Source: Oscillospiraceae bacterium
Lineage (GTDB): Bacteria > Bacillota > Clostridia > Oscillospirales > Ruminococcaceae
Direction of reading: 5' to 3'
Assembly: GCA_017505635.1 (NCBI GenBank)
Contig: JAFVOU010000038.1
Span: 1-46,678 of the forward strand
DNA: 46,678 bases
Shown piece after piece: positions 45,228 through 46,678 of the stretch. How positions within the stretch are numbered: position 1 is the stretch's first letter; each line of letters opens with the position of its first letter. Below the pieces are notes generated by a model. It made no database searches. It was given only the letters and a program-made list of their open reading frames with translations, and had not been told where the DNA came from. Position numbers and translations under genes: made by a program.

Positions 45228-46678
45228 ATGAGAAAAATTTTATCCGTTATTATTTGCTTTGGAATTTTAATGTCGGCGCTTTGCGGTCTTTCTTTCCAGA
45301 TCGCATCTGCCGAAACCCTTTGGGGCATAGACGTATCCCACTATCAGGGCAACATTGATTGGAACAAGGTCAAGGCCGCAGGGGTGGATTTTGTAATTAT
45401 CCAAGCAGGATACGAATACACCAAAAACCAACGATTTGAAGAATATTATGCCGGTGCAAAGGCGGCAGGTATCCCCGTTGGTGCCTATCTTTACACCTAT
45501 GCCGATAACATTGACGAAGCCACCAAAGAGGCAAACACCCTTGTTAATAATCTTAAGGGCAAAACCTTTGAATGGCCTATTTACATCGACGTTGAGGAAT
45601 CATCAAAATATTCAAAATATACAAGAGATTACGTTGCCGATCTTGTTTTGACCGAGCTTCAAATTCTTGAAGAGGCAGGATATTTCTGCGGTGTTTACAC
45701 CTACACAAACTTCGCGAATAACTATATAAATATGTCTAAACTCTCCGCCTACACCACCTGGATTGCGGAATACAATTCCAAGTGCAACTACAAAGGTGCA
45801 TACGATATTTGGCAGTATTCGTCATCCCTTTCGGTAAACGGTGTTTCATCCGCGAGATGCGATACAAACTACGCCTACGTTGATTTTGAACCCATTATCA
45901 AAGCGGGTGGATACAACGGTTTTGAGGCCGAGGATGATACCCCAAAAGAACCCGTTGTTTTGGAAGATAAGGTTATCATCGATGGCACGTCCACCACAAA
46001 CACAAGGGTAAACGCAAATCATTATGCCACCACCGTTGAAACCGCAAACGGCAAACGTGGGGGAGAAAAATCCCTTAAACTCAATTTTAACGACCCCACC
46101 GGCAAGGCATCATCTACACAGGTTGGCGGTATGATGTTTTATGATTTCCCCACCTCTCAAGACCTTTCAGATTATGAATATTTATCCTTAGATATTTATC
46201 TCCCTCACGATATGACAGGCACCCACAATTTTCAGGTAAACTTTATTACCAGCGGTGAGGATGGATACAATCAAAACAACGATATAAGCGGATGGAAGGC
46301 AGGTTGGCACACCATTGTTATCCCCCTTAAAGAGGTTGAAATGGCAACCACCGCCAACTGGAAAAATATAAATATACTCCGTTTTACCTGGTTTAACAAT
46401 GCCAATATGACCGAAGTAAACTATATGCTCCTTGGCAACGTTACGTTAAGTCAAAACGAGCCCGTTATAGAAGAGATTATCATTGTTTACGGCGACGTTG
46501 ACAATGATGCAAAAATCGGGGTGGAAGATGCCCTTCTCGTGCTTCAACATTCGGTAGATAAAATTACATTCACCACCGATCAAATCACCGCAGGAGACGT
46601 AAATAACGATGCTCTTACCGATGCAACCGATGCCTTGTTAATACTTCAATTTTCGGTGGATAAAATCACGTCATTCCC
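45228..46678 (+). CDS. Secreted GH25 lysozyme with dockerin, 3' end outside window
   Basis: 483 codons visible, open at the window end. Signal peptide at residues 1-30 (MRKILSVIICFGILMSALCG, cleavage near ASA). GH25 domain at about 33-225: GIDVSHYQGNIDW at the start and catalytic IYIDVEES; this family cleaves the glycan strands of peptidoglycan. A beta-sandwich-like module, possibly carbohydrate-binding, spans about 240-415. Residues about 420-483 are a type I dockerin with two calcium-loop repeats, GDVDNDAKIGVEDALLVLQ and GDVNNDALTDATDALLILQ. GGAGG precedes the ATG. Codon usage (CAA, CCC, ACC, TTA, TCA frequent) differs strongly from the rest of the window. Confidence 0.92.
   Translation, partial: MRKILSVIICFGILMSALCGLSFQIASAETLWGIDVSHYQGNIDWNKVKAAGVDFVIIQAGYEYTKNQRFEEYYAGAKAAGIPVGAYLYTYADNIDEATKEANTLVNNLKGKTFEWPIYIDVEESSKYSKYTRDYVADLVLTELQILEEAGYFCGVYTYTNFANNYINMSKLSAYTTWIAEYNSKCNYKGAYDIWQYSSSLSVNGVSSARCDTNYAYVDFEPIIKAGGYNGFEAEDDTPKEPVVLEDKVIIDGTSTTNTRVNANHYATTVETANGKRGGEKSLKLNFNDPTGKASSTQVGGMMFYDFPTSQDLSDYEYLSLDIYLPHDMTGTHNFQVNFITSGEDGYNQNNDISGWKAGWHTIVIPLKEVEMATTANWKNINILRFTWFNNANMTEVNYMLLGNVTLSQNEPVIEEIIIVYGDVDNDAKIGVEDALLVLQHSVDKITFTTDQITAGDVNNDALTDATDALLILQFSVDKITSF

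Overview
The window is the replication-origin region of a Gram-positive anaerobe, most likely a gut Clostridia (Firmicutes) genome. The evidence is the cluster rpmH-rnpA-yidD-yidC-jag (leftward) and dnaA-dnaN-S4-recF-remB-gyrB-gyrA (rightward) around an origin with DnaA boxes and a DnaA-trio, followed by mnmE-mnmG-rsmG-noc-parA-parB with two parS sites. Family-level placement is not claimed. Genes are strongly co-oriented with replication: left of the origin most are on the minus strand, right of it most are on the plus strand.

Layout. 1-6.8 kb: a CofE-like amide ligase, a large RND efflux pump with a coiled-coil insertion, and a divergent pair of small genes (ribbon-helix-helix regulator and a 77-residue protein). 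6.8-7.5 kb: a dense patch of repeats. 7.6-10.7 kb: jag, yidC, yidD, rnpA, rpmH. 10.7-13.2 kb: dnaA with DnaA-box-bearing flanks and oriC. 13.2-22 kb: dnaN, S4 protein, recF, remB, gyrB, two YcxB-like proteins, gyrA. 22-27.5 kb, mainly minus strand: a REP-associated tyrosine transposase, a GlnK/GlnL-like two-component pair divergent from the glutamate symporter gltS, and uppP. 28-36.5 kb: tRNA-modification genes mnmE/mnmG, rsmG, a Noc-position ParB paralogue, parA, two small membrane proteins, parB. 36.5-44.3 kb: serS, a polar amino-acid ABC transporter, an AbgB-like M20 amidohydrolase and three small unknown proteins. 44.6-45 kb: tRNA-Met and two identical tRNA-Glu genes. The window ends inside a secreted GH25 lysozyme carrying a dockerin, whose codon usage differs sharply from the rest.

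Working together. The centre encodes replication initiation (DnaA, DnaN, RecF), supercoiling (GyrAB), origin segregation (ParA, ParB, parS), translation and tRNA maturation (RnpA, L34, MnmE/G, RsmG, SerRS, tRNAs) and membrane protein insertion (YidC, YidD, Jag). Glutamate and amino-acid uptake (GlnK/L-GltS, PAAT ABC transporter) and envelope functions (UppP, RND pump, GH25) fill the flanks.

The most unusual content is not protein-coding. The intergenic spaces hold at least five families of structured repeats: (A) an 86-nt element found three times, each between the stop codon and terminator of a minus-strand unit; (B) REP palindromes, two of them inside the reading frame of the local REP transposase; (C) about 100-nt elements with GTCATTCTGAGC-type terminal inverted repeats; (D) about 200-nt modular elements in six copies whose two diagnostic hairpins show compensatory base changes; (E) a hairpin followed by CTGTCACCCCC in three copies. 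Family D lies inside the dnaA-dnaN origin interval and next to gyrB and gyrA.
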